From an uncultured Lachnospiraceae bacterium (GTDB lineage: Bacteria > Bacillota > Clostridia > Lachnospirales > Lachnospiraceae), in contig CANQDA010000018.1 of assembly GCA_947591155.1 (NCBI GenBank), positions 1-64,000 of the forward strand: 64,000 bases of DNA. Reading direction: 5' to 3'. Shown here piece by piece: positions 53,498-63,167 of this stretch. A model generated the notes under the pieces. The model worked only from the letters and a program-made list of their open reading frames with translations. It searched no databases and was not told the origin of the DNA. Both the position numbers and the translations under genes were made by a program. Each line of letters begins with the position of its first letter. Positions within the stretch are counted from its first letter, which is position 1.

Positions 53498-54265
53498 ATG
53501 AATTACTATCTGACCGGGATCGAGGGCATGCCGAAGCTTCTGGAGTGCTGCGAGGATCCCCTGCCGCATTTTAAGAGGAATCTGTACGCGTCCCATTTTC
53601 AGCAGCTCTATCAGATGAATTTCCAGACGTTCGACGCAATCGAAAAAGGGTATAATTCTGTCATAGACAAGGAACAGTTTATCGCGAACATGGCCGGAGC
53701 GCTTGTCGAGTACGCAAAGTCCCGGATGGACGCGTGCGGGCGCAGGAGTGAGAAAGACCGCAGGATGATGGATCTCAACATGGCGATGGTGGCGTTCGTT
53801 TTTCCAATGATTCTGGAGTACAAAGGAAATTCTTCTGCGCCGCTCGCGGACAGGCTGACCGCGGCGTGGAAGGAAGCGTTTCCGAAATCGGCGATTCAGG
53901 CGACGGGTTTTGCGGAGATCGAGCAGGGTTTCCACAAAAAATTCTGCTATATTACGACCGCTGTCTGCCAGACGTTCGGTAAACCGGACGACTGCTATGA
54001 GCTGACGCTTCTGCGCAATTACAGGGATACCTATCTTGCGTCCCTGCAGGGCGGAAGAGAGATGATACAGGAGTATTACGATGTCGCTCCGTCTGTCGTG
54101 AAGCATATCGGGCAGAGGGAGGACGCGGACGAGATCTATCGTTCGATCTGGGAGGACTATCTGTCCCCATGCATCCGCATGATCGAGAACGGAGAGAAGG
54201 AAGCGTGCCGGGAGCGGTATGAGGACATGGTCCATACGCTGCGGGAGCAGTATTTCTATCACTGA
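53498..54265 (+). CDS. CFI-box-containing protein of unknown function
   Basis: A 255-residue helical protein, 6 nt after yebC. Residues 145-200 show the CFI-box pattern: KFCYITTAVC, then CYELTLLRNYRDTYL, then GREMIQEYY-VAPSVV. This C-terminal box is widespread in Clostridia, with unknown role; the two Cys and the LR-x-RD-x-L pattern suggest metal binding or a membrane-targeting function. The remaining 140 residues are not recognised. Confidence 0.7.
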   Translation: MNYYLTGIEGMPKLLECCEDPLPHFKRNLYASHFQQLYQMNFQTFDAIEKGYNSVIDKEQFIANMAGALVEYAKSRMDACGRRSEKDRRMMDLNMAMVAFVFPMILEYKGNSSAPLADRLTAAWKEAFPKSAIQATGFAEIEQGFHKKFCYITTAVCQTFGKPDDCYELTLLRNYRDTYLASLQGGREMIQEYYDVAPSVVKHIGQREDADEIYRSIWEDYLSPCIRMIENGEKEACRERYEDMVHTLREQYFYH

Positions 54266-54298
54266 GATGTGTAGCTGGAACAGAATCATTTGCCTACA

Positions 54299-54347
54299 GG
54301 CCGGAACAGCCGCCGCGATTTGCGGGGTGAAGGTTCCGGCCCCTTTT
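54299..54347 (+). terminator. Terminator after CFI-box gene
   Basis: GGCCGGAAC (54299-54307) pairs with GTTCCGGCC (54333-54341), followed by CCTTTT. It ends the unit that begins at the promoter at 51388. Confidence 0.85.
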
Positions 54348-54465
54348 ATGTGTGATTTCGTATGCTTTTTCGCTTTTGGGAAATACTGAAGATAAATGCG
54401 TTTTTATATCATTGGGAGGTACTGAACATTCAAAAGCGCGAAATATAATGAAAAGGAGACGGCAA

Positions 54466-55164
54466 ATGATAGAGGATACACAGAGACAGGAAAGCGAAAA
54501 GGAGAACGAATCGGAGTGTGGATCGCAGAAAGAACAGCGCGAGGCGATACGGGAGACCGGAGAGGTGGTCTTGAGCCACAAAATCCATCTTCTGAGTGTG
54601 ATCGGAGAGATTGAAGGACATGAGTGCCTGTCCGCCAACTCCAAGACGACAAAGTACGAGCATGTGTTGCCGCGGTTGGCGGCGATTGAGGACAGCCAGG
54701 AGATCGAAGGCCTTCTGATCCTGCTCAATACGGTGGGCGGAGATGTGGAAGCCGGACTTGCGATCGCGGAGATGATCGCGTCCTTAAGCAAGCCCACTGT
54801 GTCGCTGGTACTCGGCGGGAGCCATTCGATCGGCGTGCCGATCGCCGTGTCGACCGATTATTCGTTCATCGTAAAGACAGGCACGATGGTGATCCATCCG
54901 GTGCGCATGAACGGCACCGTGATCGGAGCCCCGCAGACCTACGATTATTTTAAGCAGATGCAGGATCGCATTCTCGGTTTCATCTCCGAGCACTCGCGGG
55001 CGGGGCGGGAACGGCTTGAGGAACTGATGCTCGACACTGGGATCCTGACAAAAGACCTCGGCACGATCCTTGTGGGCGGCGACGCGGTCAACGAAGGACT
55101 TATCGACGCAGTCGGCGGGATCAGCGACGCTTTGGGGAAGCTATACAAGATGATCGAGGCGTGA
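54466..55164 (+). CDS. ClpP-like (TepA-type) serine protease
   Basis: About 232 residues. The ClpP fold is visible: [20 protein letters not shown], the nucleophile region GGSHSIGVP (Ser near 120), and His in MVIHPVRM (near 144). The N-terminus is a charged Glu-rich tail. This matches the SDH-like TepA subgroup, which processes membrane or secreted proteins. ATG 54466 follows AAAAGGAG. It lies directly before uppP but has its own unit. Confidence 0.85.
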   Translation: MIEDTQRQESEKENESECGSQKEQREAIRETGEVVLSHKIHLLSVIGEIEGHECLSANSKTTKYEHVLPRLAAIEDSQEIEGLLILLNTVGGDVEAGLAIAEMIASLSKPTVSLVLGGSHSIGVPIAVSTDYSFIVKTGTMVIHPVRMNGTVIGAPQTYDYFKQMQDRILGFISEHSRAGRERLEELMLDTGILTKDLGTILVGGDAVNEGLIDAVGGISDALGKLYKMIEA

Positions 55165-55197
55165 GAACAGAAGAGAGACGACGGGAAATGAAAAAAC

Positions 55198-55226
55198 TTG
55201 TCTCTTCCCGAATTCTCTGCTATAAT
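55198..55226 (+). promoter_or_regulatory. Promoter of uppP
   Basis: -35 TTGTCT (55198-55203), 17-bp spacer, -10 TATAAT (55221-55226). Confidence 0.7.
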
Positions 55227-55279
55227 ATATCGGGTATTTTTTGATCCCATCATTTTATTTATGAATATCGGAGGATGGT

Positions 55280-56155
55280 ATGTCAGTTTTAGAATCGATC
55301 TTTCTCGGAATCGTGCAGGGCGTGACGGAGTTTCTGCCAGTCAGCAGCTCCGGACACCTTGCTATTTTAGAAAATATTTTTCACATCGAGACGAACGGTA
55401 GCATGCTGTTTGACATCATGCTGCATCTGGGAACGCTTGTGGCGGTGTTCATTGTCTATCACAAAGACATCTGGAATATGATCAGAGAAGCGCTGTTCAT
55501 GGTCGGGGATATCTTCTCGAACCTGCATACTTTTCTCCTGAACAAGATACATAAGACTTCCCTGAAATATAAGAAGATAGTTCACAACAGCTACCGCAAA
55601 TTCGTGGTGCTGATCCTTGTGTCCACCGTGCCTACCGGCCTCATCGGCGTGCTCGGCAAGGATATCGTGGAGGGAGCGGGCGAGACGCTTTTGATCCCGG
55701 GCATCTGCCTTTTGATCACCGGCGTCCTGCTTCTGATGGCAGAACTCAAAAAAGAGGGGAACAAGACCCCGAAGACAGTCAGCTACGGGAACGGCCTTGT
55801 GATCGGCGCGGCGCAGGGGCTCGCCACTCTGCCGGGGCTTTCCCGCTCGGGGACGACGATCGCAACCTGCCTGTTTTGCGGCTTGGAGCGGAAATTTGCG
55901 GTCAAGTATTCTTTCATTCTTTCGATCCCGGCGATCCTCGGCGCGGCAGTGCTGGAGATCAAGGACGTAATCGCGGAACCGATTCAGACATCACAGATCG
56001 CGGTCTACGCGGTCGGTATGGTGTTCGCGGGAGTGGTCGGATATATCTGTATCAAGACGATGCTGATCATTGTGCGCAAAAAGAAATTCCATTATTTCGC
56101 GTACTATTGCTTCGCAGTGGGGATCGTGGCAATCGTCGGACATTTTCTGATTTAA
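55280..56155 (+). CDS. uppP: Undecaprenyl-diphosphate phosphatase
   Basis: A 291-residue BacA/UppP membrane protein. Signature motifs are GVTEFLPVSSSGHL (about 14-27) and GLSRSGTT (near 187). Seven to eight helices. It recycles the lipid carrier for peptidoglycan synthesis, and overproduction is known to raise bacitracin tolerance. GGAGGATGGT ribosome site. Confidence 0.97.
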   Translation: MSVLESIFLGIVQGVTEFLPVSSSGHLAILENIFHIETNGSMLFDIMLHLGTLVAVFIVYHKDIWNMIREALFMVGDIFSNLHTFLLNKIHKTSLKYKKIVHNSYRKFVVLILVSTVPTGLIGVLGKDIVEGAGETLLIPGICLLITGVLLLMAELKKEGNKTPKTVSYGNGLVIGAAQGLATLPGLSRSGTTIATCLFCGLERKFAVKYSFILSIPAILGAAVLEIKDVIAEPIQTSQIAVYAVGMVFAGVVGYICIKTMLIIVRKKKFHYFAYYCFAVGIVAIVGHFLI

Positions 56156-56229
56156 TTTCGTGAAATCATTGGGCCGCGCAAAGATAAGCGAATGCGCAGT
56201 CCATAAACAAGGATAAAGGGGAGAAAAAA

Positions 56230-59200
56230 TTGGCAGCGAATACGGCAAAGAAAAAGACGACGCCGACGAAGGGGAGCGCGGCGTCCCAAAAGAGCAGTGC
56301 TTCGGGCAGCCGGACTGCAAAGTCGGCCCGCTCTGAGGCGAAACGCGTAAGCCCGACGCCGGTGCAGGAGCCGGAGCGCGCGGACGCGAATCCGATGATC
56401 ATGCGCGAGGCAGCATTGTGGCTCGTGCTGGCAGTCTGTATTCTGATCTTTATCAGCTATCTCGGCATAGGCGGTTATGTGGGCAACGTAGTATCCGACA
56501 TCAGTTTCGGAATCTTTGGGATCACCGCGTACCTGTTTCCGTTTTTGCTGTTCATAGCGGCGGCATTTCTGATCTCGAACCGCGGCAGTCGCGTCGCGGG
56601 TGTGAAATTCTTCTCCTCGCTGGGACTGTTTGTGTGCATCTGCAGTTTTGCGACACTTTTTACAAAGGATTATCAGGATATCAGGGATATTGCGGAAATC
56701 TACGAACACAGCGCTTCCTATAAAAACGGCGGCGGTGTGATCGGCGGTATGATCTGTGGTCTGTTTCGCCCTGCGTTCGGGGCGATCGGCACAGGGATTG
56801 TCCTTCTGATCCTCACGATCATCTGCCTTGTACTGATTACTCAGAAGTCGCTGATGCGCAGTGTGAAGCGTCAGGGCAGCAAGGTCGTCCGCTCCGCGAA
56901 GGAATCGAACGCCCGGCGCAGGGAAGAGTACCGCAGGGAGCGGGAGCGCAGGGACGCGTGGGATCTGCCGCAGGAGATGCTGGACGCTTCCGAAGGGATT
57001 GAGGGATCTGATGGATTGCCGCAGGCGCAAAGAACATCAGGACAGTCTCTGAATGTCGGTACATCGGGACAGATGATGCCGGGAATGCATTCGTTACCGG
57101 GACAAACTATATTGGGAGCACAGCCGTGGCAGAGACAGATTTCTCAGGGACAGGATGTTTTGCCGGGGCGTGACAGAAAACGAAAGGGAAAACGCGGGGA
57201 GCAGCCCGCGAACTATGCGCAGCAGGCGTCCATGTATCAGCAGGGGGCATATCCGCAAAACGGAGCAGTGGGACCGCAGGGCTCTGTGTATCCACAGAGC
57301 AGATCGATGAATCAGCAGGAAACTTCTTCGCATTCGCAGAGGACGCGGATCGACGTTCCGGTACTGTTCCCGGTGAACAGCCGTGAACATCATAAGGTGT
57401 CGGGAGTGACGACAGATACAAAGATCCAGGGCGATCCGTTCAGGGTCGGGATGGAGGTCCACGAGATCACGCCGAAGCGCGGGACAGACAGAGGACGATC
57501 CGCCAGAAGCACGGCTTCCGCAAATACGACAGGCCGGAACAGCTATATTGAGCTGGGCGAATCGTCTGCACAGAAAAAACAGCCGCAGAACACTTCCGGT
57601 TTAGAGCTGTATCATGATACGACAGATGTCTCCCGGATACATATCGAGGGAATTCAGACCGAGACGGATGCGAAGAAAAGCGATTCCCCGGACAATTCGG
57701 ACAGCGCTTCGGCGAAAACAGTCTTGCGCGGGACAACTGTTCTTGAAGACAATATGAAAGAGAGAAAAAAGCCGGCAGACAGGGAAGCGTTACCTTCCGC
57801 TGCAGTTTCAGACGAGACCGATGGACAGGAAGAAGCGCAGCAGCCTGCCGTGGAACAGGAACACGCATCCTCGAAGCGCAATCCGCGCTCCTCACAGAAA
57901 GAGATCGAGGAGGGGATCGCCTCCGTGGAGGCTGAGATGGCGAAGACCGCCGAGGCGGTGCGCCCGGAATACATTTATCCGCCGATCGATCTGCTGAAGA
58001 AAGGCAAGGGCGGCAAGGGCGGCAATCAGGAGCAGGAGATCCGAAGCACGGCTGCGAAGCTTCAGCAGACGCTGGACAGCTTCGGCGTACACGCGACCGT
58101 GACGAATGTGAGCTGCGGTCCGAGCGTGACGCGCTACGAACTGCTCCCGGAGCAGGGCGTAAAGGTCAGCCGCATCGTGGGACTTTCCGACGATATCAAG
58201 CTCAATCTGGCGGCGGCCGATATCCGCATCGAGGCTCCGATCCCAGGCAAGTCGGCCGTGGGCATTGAGGTGCCGAACAGTGAGAACAGTGCGGTATCCC
58301 TGCGCGATCTGCTGGAATCGGACGAGTTCAAAAACCACCCGTCTAAGCTCGCCTTTGCGACCGGCAAAGACATCGGCGGCAAGGTGGTCGTCTCGGATAT
58401 CGCGAAGATGCCGCATCTGCTGATCGCGGGTGCGACCGGTTCCGGTAAGTCCGTGTGTATCAACACAATCATCATCAGTCTGCTCTACAAGGCTTCGCCG
58501 GAGGAGGTCAAGCTGATCATGATCGACCCGAAGGTCGTTGAGCTGAGTGTGTACAACGGCATTCCGCACTTGTTCATCCCGGTCGTGACCGATCCGAAGA
58601 AGGCGGCCGGGGCATTGAACTGGGGCGTGGCCGAGATGATGTCGCGCTACGACAAGTTCGCGGAGGTTGGCGTGCGTGATCTGAAAGGCTACAATCAGAA
58701 GATCGAGGCTCTGAAGGACATCGAAGACGAGAACAAGCCGCAGAAGCTTCCGCAGATCGTCATCATCGTGGACGAGCTCGCCGACCTGATGATGGTCGCG
58801 CCGGGAGAGGTCGAGGATTCTATCTGTCGTCTGGCCCAGCTTGCAAGAGCGGCGGGCATCCATCTGATCATCGCGACGCAGCGTCCGTCGGTCAACGTCA
58901 TCACAGGACTGATCAAGGCGAATATGCCGTCCCGTATTGCGTTTTCGGTTTCCTCGGGCGTGGATTCGCGCACGATCATCGACATGAACGGCGCGGAAAA
59001 GCTGCTCGGCAAGGGCGATATGCTGTTCTACCCGCAGGGCTATCAGAAGCCGGCACGCGTGCAGGGCGCGTTCGTCTCGGACGAGGAGGTCGCGGACGTA
59101 GTCGACTTCCTGAAGAATGAGAACACGGCCGTGTCCTACGATGCGCAGATGGAGGAGCAGATTGCGAAGGTACAGCAGGCGGTCTCCGCGGCAAAGGGCA

Positions 59201-59427
59201 ATGAAGATACCGATGCGCTCTTCGCGGACGCCGGGAAATTCATCATCGACAAGGATAAGGCTTCCATCGGCATGCTGCAGCGTGTGTTTAAGATCGGTTT
59301 TAACCGCGCGGCGCGCATCATGGATCAGCTCTCAGACGCCGGCGTCGTCGGGCCGGAGGAGGGCACGAAGCCCAGAAAGATCCTGATGTCGGCAGAGGAG
59401 TTTGAGAACTATCTGGAGCAAAATTAG
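56230..59427 (+). CDS. ftsK: DNA translocase FtsK/SpoIIIE
   Basis: 1065 residues from TTG 56230 (GGGAG upstream). Residues 1-50 are basic and low-complexity. Four membrane helices occupy about 60-210. A disordered Gln/Gly/Ser-rich linker of some 330 residues follows. The alpha/beta motor carries Walker A GATGSGKS (near 735) and Walker [13 protein letters not shown]. The C-terminal gamma winged helix ([18 protein letters not shown]) reads orienting sequences. It pumps chromosomal DNA at division or into the forespore. FtsK versus SpoIIIE cannot be decided from this alone. Confidence 0.95.
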   Translation: MAANTAKKKTTPTKGSAASQKSSASGSRTAKSARSEAKRVSPTPVQEPERADANPMIMREAALWLVLAVCILIFISYLGIGGYVGNVVSDISFGIFGITAYLFPFLLFIAAAFLISNRGSRVAGVKFFSSLGLFVCICSFATLFTKDYQDIRDIAEIYEHSASYKNGGGVIGGMICGLFRPAFGAIGTGIVLLILTIICLVLITQKSLMRSVKRQGSKVVRSAKESNARRREEYRRERERRDAWDLPQEMLDASEGIEGSDGLPQAQRTSGQSLNVGTSGQMMPGMHSLPGQTILGAQPWQRQISQGQDVLPGRDRKRKGKRGEQPANYAQQASMYQQGAYPQNGAVGPQGSVYPQSRSMNQQETSSHSQRTRIDVPVLFPVNSREHHKVSGVTTDTKIQGDPFRVGMEVHEITPKRGTDRGRSARSTASANTTGRNSYIELGESSAQKKQPQNTSGLELYHDTTDVSRIHIEGIQTETDAKKSDSPDNSDSASAKTVLRGTTVLEDNMKERKKPADREALPSAAVSDETDGQEEAQQPAVEQEHASSKRNPRSSQKEIEEGIASVEAEMAKTAEAVRPEYIYPPIDLLKKGKGGKGGNQEQEIRSTAAKLQQTLDSFGVHATVTNVSCGPSVTRYELLPEQGVKVSRIVGLSDDIKLNLAAADIRIEAPIPGKSAVGIEVPNSENSAVSLRDLLESDEFKNHPSKLAFATGKDIGGKVVVSDIAKMPHLLIAGATGSGKSVCINTIIISLLYKASPEEVKLIMIDPKVVELSVYNGIPHLFIPVVTDPKKAAGALNWGVAEMMSRYDKFAEVGVRDLKGYNQKIEALKDIEDENKPQKLPQIVIIVDELADLMMVAPGEVEDSICRLAQLARAAGIHLIIATQRPSVNVITGLIKANMPSRIAFSVSSGVDSRTIIDMNGAEKLLGKGDMLFYPQGYQKPARVQGAFVSDEEVADVVDFLKNENTAVSYDAQMEEQIAKVQQAVSAAKGNEDTDALFADAGKFIIDKDKASIGMLQRVFKIGFNRAARIMDQLSDAGVVGPEEGTKPRKILMSAEEFENYLEQN

Positions 59428-59451
59428 TATTGCGAGTATCCGGACAAAACC

Positions 59452-59548
59452 GTTACTGTTCACTCCGTGACCAGCGACGCGAAGCTAGTCCTGAATCACT
59501 TTCTTACGGCCTCAGCAGCAAGTGCTTCGGTCTGGCCTGAACAGTAAC
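59452..59548. repeat. Palindromic element after ftsK
   Basis: GTTACTGTTCA (59452-59462) and TGAACAGTAAC (59538-59548) are perfect 11-bp inverted copies around a 75-nt core. The core has an inner stem, CACTT/AAGTG. The arm closely matches the repeat at 27227-27257. Confidence 0.7.
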
Positions 59549-59581
59549 CAAAAACTTGCGGTATGATCCGTAAATTTGCCG

Positions 59582-59610
59582 TTGAATTTTTCAAATGGTT
59601 GTAATATACT
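59582..59610 (+). promoter_or_regulatory. Promoter of nfnAB
   Basis: -35 TTGAAT (59582-59587), 17-bp spacer, -10 TATACT (59605-59610). The leader to 59718 is about 100 nt and holds CCGCCC/GGGCGG and CAGGG/CCCTG stems. Confidence 0.65.
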
Positions 59611-59717
59611 GTATAGGATGTGAACCGCCCGCGTCATATCTGAGGAGTAATCATCGGGAGAATGGGCGGCAGTAAGGGCAGGGGCTTCCCTGTAAAGTAC
59701 GAATATGGAGGTAGGGT

Positions 59718-60611
59718 ATGTACAAGATTTTGAAAGCAGGGCAGCTTGCAGCCAACATCTACGAGATGGTCGTGGATGCGCCCCGTGTTGCAAAGCGCTG
59801 CCTGCCTGGGCAGTTCATCATTGCCAAGGCGGATGAGGTTGGCGAGCGCATCCCGCTCACGATCTGCGACTACGACAGAGAGGCGGGTACGATCACGATC
59901 GTATTCCAGCCGATTGGAGCTTCCACGGAGAAGTTTGCGCAGCTGAAGACGGGCTATTCCTTCCGCGATTTCGTGGGACCGCTGGGACAGCCGTCCGAGC
60001 TGTGTCTGGAGAGCGAGCTCGAGGAGACGAAGAAAAAGAGGATTCTGTTTGTGGCCGGCGGCGTCGGCACGGCTCCGGTGTATCCGCAGGCGAAGTGGCT
60101 GCATGAGCATGGCATCGACGTGGACGTGATCATCGGCGCGAAGACGAAGGATCTCGTGATCATGGAAGACAAGTTCAAATCCGTTTGCGGCAACCTTTAC
60201 ATAACGACGGACGACGGCTCCTACGGCAGAAGCGGTATGGTGACGAAGGTCATCGAGGATCTGCACGAGAAGGAAGGCAAGAGCTACGACCACTGCGTCG
60301 CGATCGGTCCGATGATCATGATGAAATTCTGCTGCCTGACCACGAAGAAGTACAACCTCAAGACGATCGTCAGCATGAACCCGATCATGGTGGACGGTAC
60401 TGGCATGTGCGGCGCCTGCCGTGTGATGGTCGGCGACGAGGTGAAGTTCGCCTGTGTCGACGGGCCGGAGTTCGACGGACATCTGATTGACTTTGACGCG
60501 GCGATGAAGCGCCAGGCGATGTACAAGACGGAGGAAGGCAGAAAGCTGCTCGAGTTCCGTGAGGGCAAGACGCATCACGGCGGATGCGGGAATTGCGGAG
60601 GTGACAAATAA
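59718..60611 (+). CDS. nfnA: NfnA: FAD/NAD- and [2Fe-2S]-binding subunit
   Basis: A 297-residue ferredoxin reductase-like subunit. The FAD domain comes first, then the NAD domain (LFVAGGVGTAPVYPQAKW), and the cluster cysteines in GTGMCGACRVMVG and FACVDGP (about 229-250). It works with NfnB in NADH-dependent reduced ferredoxin:NADP+ oxidoreductase, the bifurcating enzyme of Clostridia. The stop codon overlaps the next start by 1 nt. It was formerly annotated as a sulfide dehydrogenase or dihydroorotate dehydrogenase electron-transfer subunit. Confidence 0.92.
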   Translation: MYKILKAGQLAANIYEMVVDAPRVAKRCLPGQFIIAKADEVGERIPLTICDYDREAGTITIVFQPIGASTEKFAQLKTGYSFRDFVGPLGQPSELCLESELEETKKKRILFVAGGVGTAPVYPQAKWLHEHGIDVDVIIGAKTKDLVIMEDKFKSVCGNLYITTDDGSYGRSGMVTKVIEDLHEKEGKSYDHCVAIGPMIMMKFCCLTTKKYNLKTIVSMNPIMVDGTGMCGACRVMVGDEVKFACVDGPEFDGHLIDFDAAMKRQAMYKTEEGRKLLEFREGKTHHGGCGNCGGDK

Positions 60612-62002
60612 TGGCAGACGTATTGAAGAAGGTTCCGGTGAGAGAGCAGGAGCCGAAGGTGAGAGCGACAAATTTTGACGAGGTATGTCTCGGTTACAAT
60701 AAGGAAGAGGCAGTCGAGGAGGCACAGCGCTGCCTGCACTGCAAGAACGCGAAGTGCGTGCAGGGCTGCCCGGTCAACATCAACATCCCGGATTTCATCG
60801 GAGAGCTGAAAGAGGGCAATGTCGAGGAGGCCTACAAGGTGATCTCCGAGTCCAGCGCGCTTCCGGCGATCTGCGGCCGTGTATGTCCGCAGGAGAGCCA
60901 GTGCGAGGGCAAGTGCATCCGCGGTATCAAGGGCGAGCCGGTTTCCATCGGCAAGCTGGAGCGTTTCGTGGCTGACTGGGCGCGTGAGAACGGCATTAAG
61001 CCGCCGACTCCGCAGGAGAAGAACGGCAAGAAGGTGGCGGTGATCGGTTCCGGTCCGTCCGGGCTGACCTGCGCGGGCGACCTGGCGAAGCTTGGCTACG
61101 ACGTGACGATCTTCGAGGCTCTGCATGAGCCGGGCGGAGTGCTCGTCTACGGCATTCCGGAATTCCGTCTTCCGAAGCTCGACGTAGTGGCAAAGGAAGT
61201 AGAGAACGTCAAGTCCCTCGGCGTGAAGATTGAGACGAACGTCATCATCGGCAAGTCGGTCACGATCGACGAGCTGATGGACGAGGAGGGCTTCGAGGCA
61301 GTGTTTATCGGTTCCGGTGCCGGACTTCCGATGTTCATGGGTATCCCGGGCGAGACCGCGAAGGGCGTGTTCTCCGCGAACGAATATTTGACGAGAAACA
61401 ACCTGATGAAAGCGTTCCGCGACGACTATGACACGCCGATCGTACACGGCAAGAAGGTGGCGGTCGTCGGCGGCGGCAATGTTGCGATGGACGCGGCCAG
61501 GACGGCGCTTCGTCTGGGTGCTGAGGTACATATCATCTATCGCCGCAGCGAGGCAGAGCTCCCGGCGCGTGCGGAGGAAGTGCATCACGCGAAGGAGGAG
61601 GGCATCATCTTTGACCTCCTGACGAATCCGACCGAGATCCTGACCGACGAGAACGACAATGTGTGCGGCATCCGCTGCATCCGCATGGAGCTTGGCGAGC
61701 CGGATGCGTCCGGCAGAAGACGTCCGGTGGAGATTCCGGGCTCTGAGTTCGACATCGAGGTGGACACGGTGATCATGTCACTCGGCACCTCGCCGAACCC
61801 GCTGATCTCCTCCACGACGATCGGTCTGGACGTAAACCGCAAGAAGTGCATCATCGCCGACGAGGAGACGGGCAAGACATCCAAGGACGGCGTGTATGCG
61901 GGCGGCGACGCCGTGACAGGCGCGGCCACGGTTATCCTCGCGATGGGGGCGGGCAAGGCGGCCGCGAAAGGGATTCATGAGTTCCTGAACAACAAAAATT
62001 GA
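60611..62002 (+). CDS. nfnB: NfnB: NADPH-binding GltA-type subunit
   Basis: A 463-residue protein of the glutamate synthase small-subunit family. The N-terminal cysteines for two [4Fe-4S] clusters lie in CLHCKNAKCVQGCP and CGRVCPQESQCEGKC. FAD-binding VAVIGSGPSGLTCAGDL and NADP-binding VAVVGGGNVAMDAA follow. The coupling with nfnA and absence of a large glutamate synthase subunit support NfnB rather than GltD. Confidence 0.92.
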   Translation: MADVLKKVPVREQEPKVRATNFDEVCLGYNKEEAVEEAQRCLHCKNAKCVQGCPVNINIPDFIGELKEGNVEEAYKVISESSALPAICGRVCPQESQCEGKCIRGIKGEPVSIGKLERFVADWARENGIKPPTPQEKNGKKVAVIGSGPSGLTCAGDLAKLGYDVTIFEALHEPGGVLVYGIPEFRLPKLDVVAKEVENVKSLGVKIETNVIIGKSVTIDELMDEEGFEAVFIGSGAGLPMFMGIPGETAKGVFSANEYLTRNNLMKAFRDDYDTPIVHGKKVAVVGGGNVAMDAARTALRLGAEVHIIYRRSEAELPARAEEVHHAKEEGIIFDLLTNPTEILTDENDNVCGIRCIRMELGEPDASGRRRPVEIPGSEFDIEVDTVIMSLGTSPNPLISSTTIGLDVNRKKCIIADEETGKTSKDGVYAGGDAVTGAATVILAMGAGKAAAKGIHEFLNNKN

Positions 62003-62038
62003 AGCATAAAGTAAGTGCGTAATTAGGACGGGGCTGCG

Positions 62039-62135
62039 GTGAGCATTTGTTCGGTATCATTCCGGCGTATTTCCAGCCAAAACCGATGAAACGGTTTGTG
62101 GCTGAAAACACTTGGAAATCCAAACGAATGTTCAC
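62039..62135. other. Nested hairpin element between nfnB and rlmH
   Basis: Four nested paired segments are visible: GTGAGCATTTGTT with AACGAATGTTCAC (outer, two mismatches), TTTCCA with TGGAAA, CCA with TGG, and AAACCG with CGGTTT around a 6-nt loop. There is no T-run. Possible promoter for rlmH just after it: TTGCAA (62136-62141), 17 bp, CATAAA (62159-62164). Confidence 0.6.
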
Positions 62136-62223
62136 TTGCAACCCCTGATTCATGTAGGCATAAATTTGGGAATACAATGCATAACGGTCGGCGAGAAAAT
62201 ATTTTTGTATTTTGGTGGATCAT

Positions 62224-62703
62224 ATGAAGATTACATTGCTCACGGTGGGGAAAGTGAAGGAGAAATATCTACGGGACGGAATCGCGGAGTACAGCAAGCG
62301 GCTCGGAAAGTATTGCAGACTGGAGATCGTCGAGGTGACGGATGAACGGACGCCGGACAGGGCGTCGCAGGCGGAGGAGGAACAGATTAAAAGGATCGAG
62401 GGAGAGCGGCTGCTGCGCGGTATCCGGGAGACAGACTATGTAATCGCACTCGCGATCGACGGGACGATGCTCGATTCCGTGGAGCTGGCTGAGAAGATGG
62501 AGAAGCTTGGCGTGCAGGGGGAGAGCAGCCTCGTGTTTGCGATCGGCGGATCCTTGGGGTTGTCCGATGAGGTACTGCGCCGTGCGGACTATCGGCTCAG
62601 TTTTTCCAGCATGACTTTTCCTCACCAACTCATGCGCCTGATCCTTCTGGAGCAGATCTACCGGGGGTTTCGCATCATGCGCGGGGAGCCGTATCACAAG
62701 TAA
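62224..62703 (+). CDS. rlmH: 23S rRNA pseudouridine-1915 N3-methyltransferase
   Basis: About 159 residues, SPOUT methyltransferase of the RlmH (YbeA/YydA) family. It starts [20 protein letters not shown]; the SAM knot reads [10 protein letters not shown], and it ends [11 protein letters not shown] as usual. It methylates helix 69 of 23S rRNA. ATG 62224 with GGTGG upstream. Confidence 0.96.
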   Translation: MKITLLTVGKVKEKYLRDGIAEYSKRLGKYCRLEIVEVTDERTPDRASQAEEEQIKRIEGERLLRGIRETDYVIALAIDGTMLDSVELAEKMEKLGVQGESSLVFAIGGSLGLSDEVLRRADYRLSFSSMTFPHQLMRLILLEQIYRGFRIMRGEPYHK

Positions 62704-62709
62704 AATCTT

Positions 62710-62766
62710 TATGCCGCAATATGTGGATGCCGGTCTGGGCTCCATGTTCTGCGGCATATTTGCGTC
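62710..62766 (+). terminator. Terminator of rlmH
   Basis: TATGCCGCA (62710-62718) pairs with TGCGGCATA (62750-62758), followed by a T-rich stretch. Confidence 0.7.
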
Positions 62767-62817
62767 TTTTGGGACATAGATTGTAGGAGATAACCCTACC
62801 GCAAAGGCGTGAGCTAT

Positions 62818-63096
62818 ATGAGGAAACCGCATTTGAAGCAATCGATGAAGGCCCTTGTGGAGGCGGCACAGATCCCGGAAGATTTTCTGAAGGGAAATGT
62901 TCTTGTTTCGATAGAAGGGCAGGAGCGCGTTGTCATCGAAAATTTCAAAGGAATCTCGTCCTATACGGAGCAGGAGATAAAACTTATCACAAGCAGAAGA
63001 AAGGTCTGCGTTTGTGGGAAGAGACTGCGGATCGTGAACTATACGAAGGAGGAGATCGAGATTTTCGGAAAGATTGACAAGGTAGAGTACATATGA
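62818..63096 (+). CDS. yqfC: Sporulation protein YqfC
   Basis: A 92-residue protein of the YabP/YqfC family, with VLVSIEGQERVVIENFKGI and a C-terminal beta-rich part. It is a mother-cell sporulation gene in Bacillus, always before yqfD. ATG 62818 is preferred; a GTG 9 nt earlier is in frame but overlaps the ribosome site. Confidence 0.88.
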   Translation: MRKPHLKQSMKALVEAAQIPEDFLKGNVLVSIEGQERVVIENFKGISSYTEQEIKLITSRRKVCVCGKRLRIVNYTKEEIEIFGKIDKVEYI

Positions 63097-63167
63097 AGAA
63101 CTGAAATGAAATATTGAAGCTGAAACAAAACAGACATTCTGAAATGAATATGTCCGGGAGGGGTGGA

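Noticed and set aside
52775..54289. Minus-strand open frame of 504 codons opposite yebC and the CFI-box gene
   Set aside because: Overlaps two well-supported plus-strand genes completely and has no start signal.
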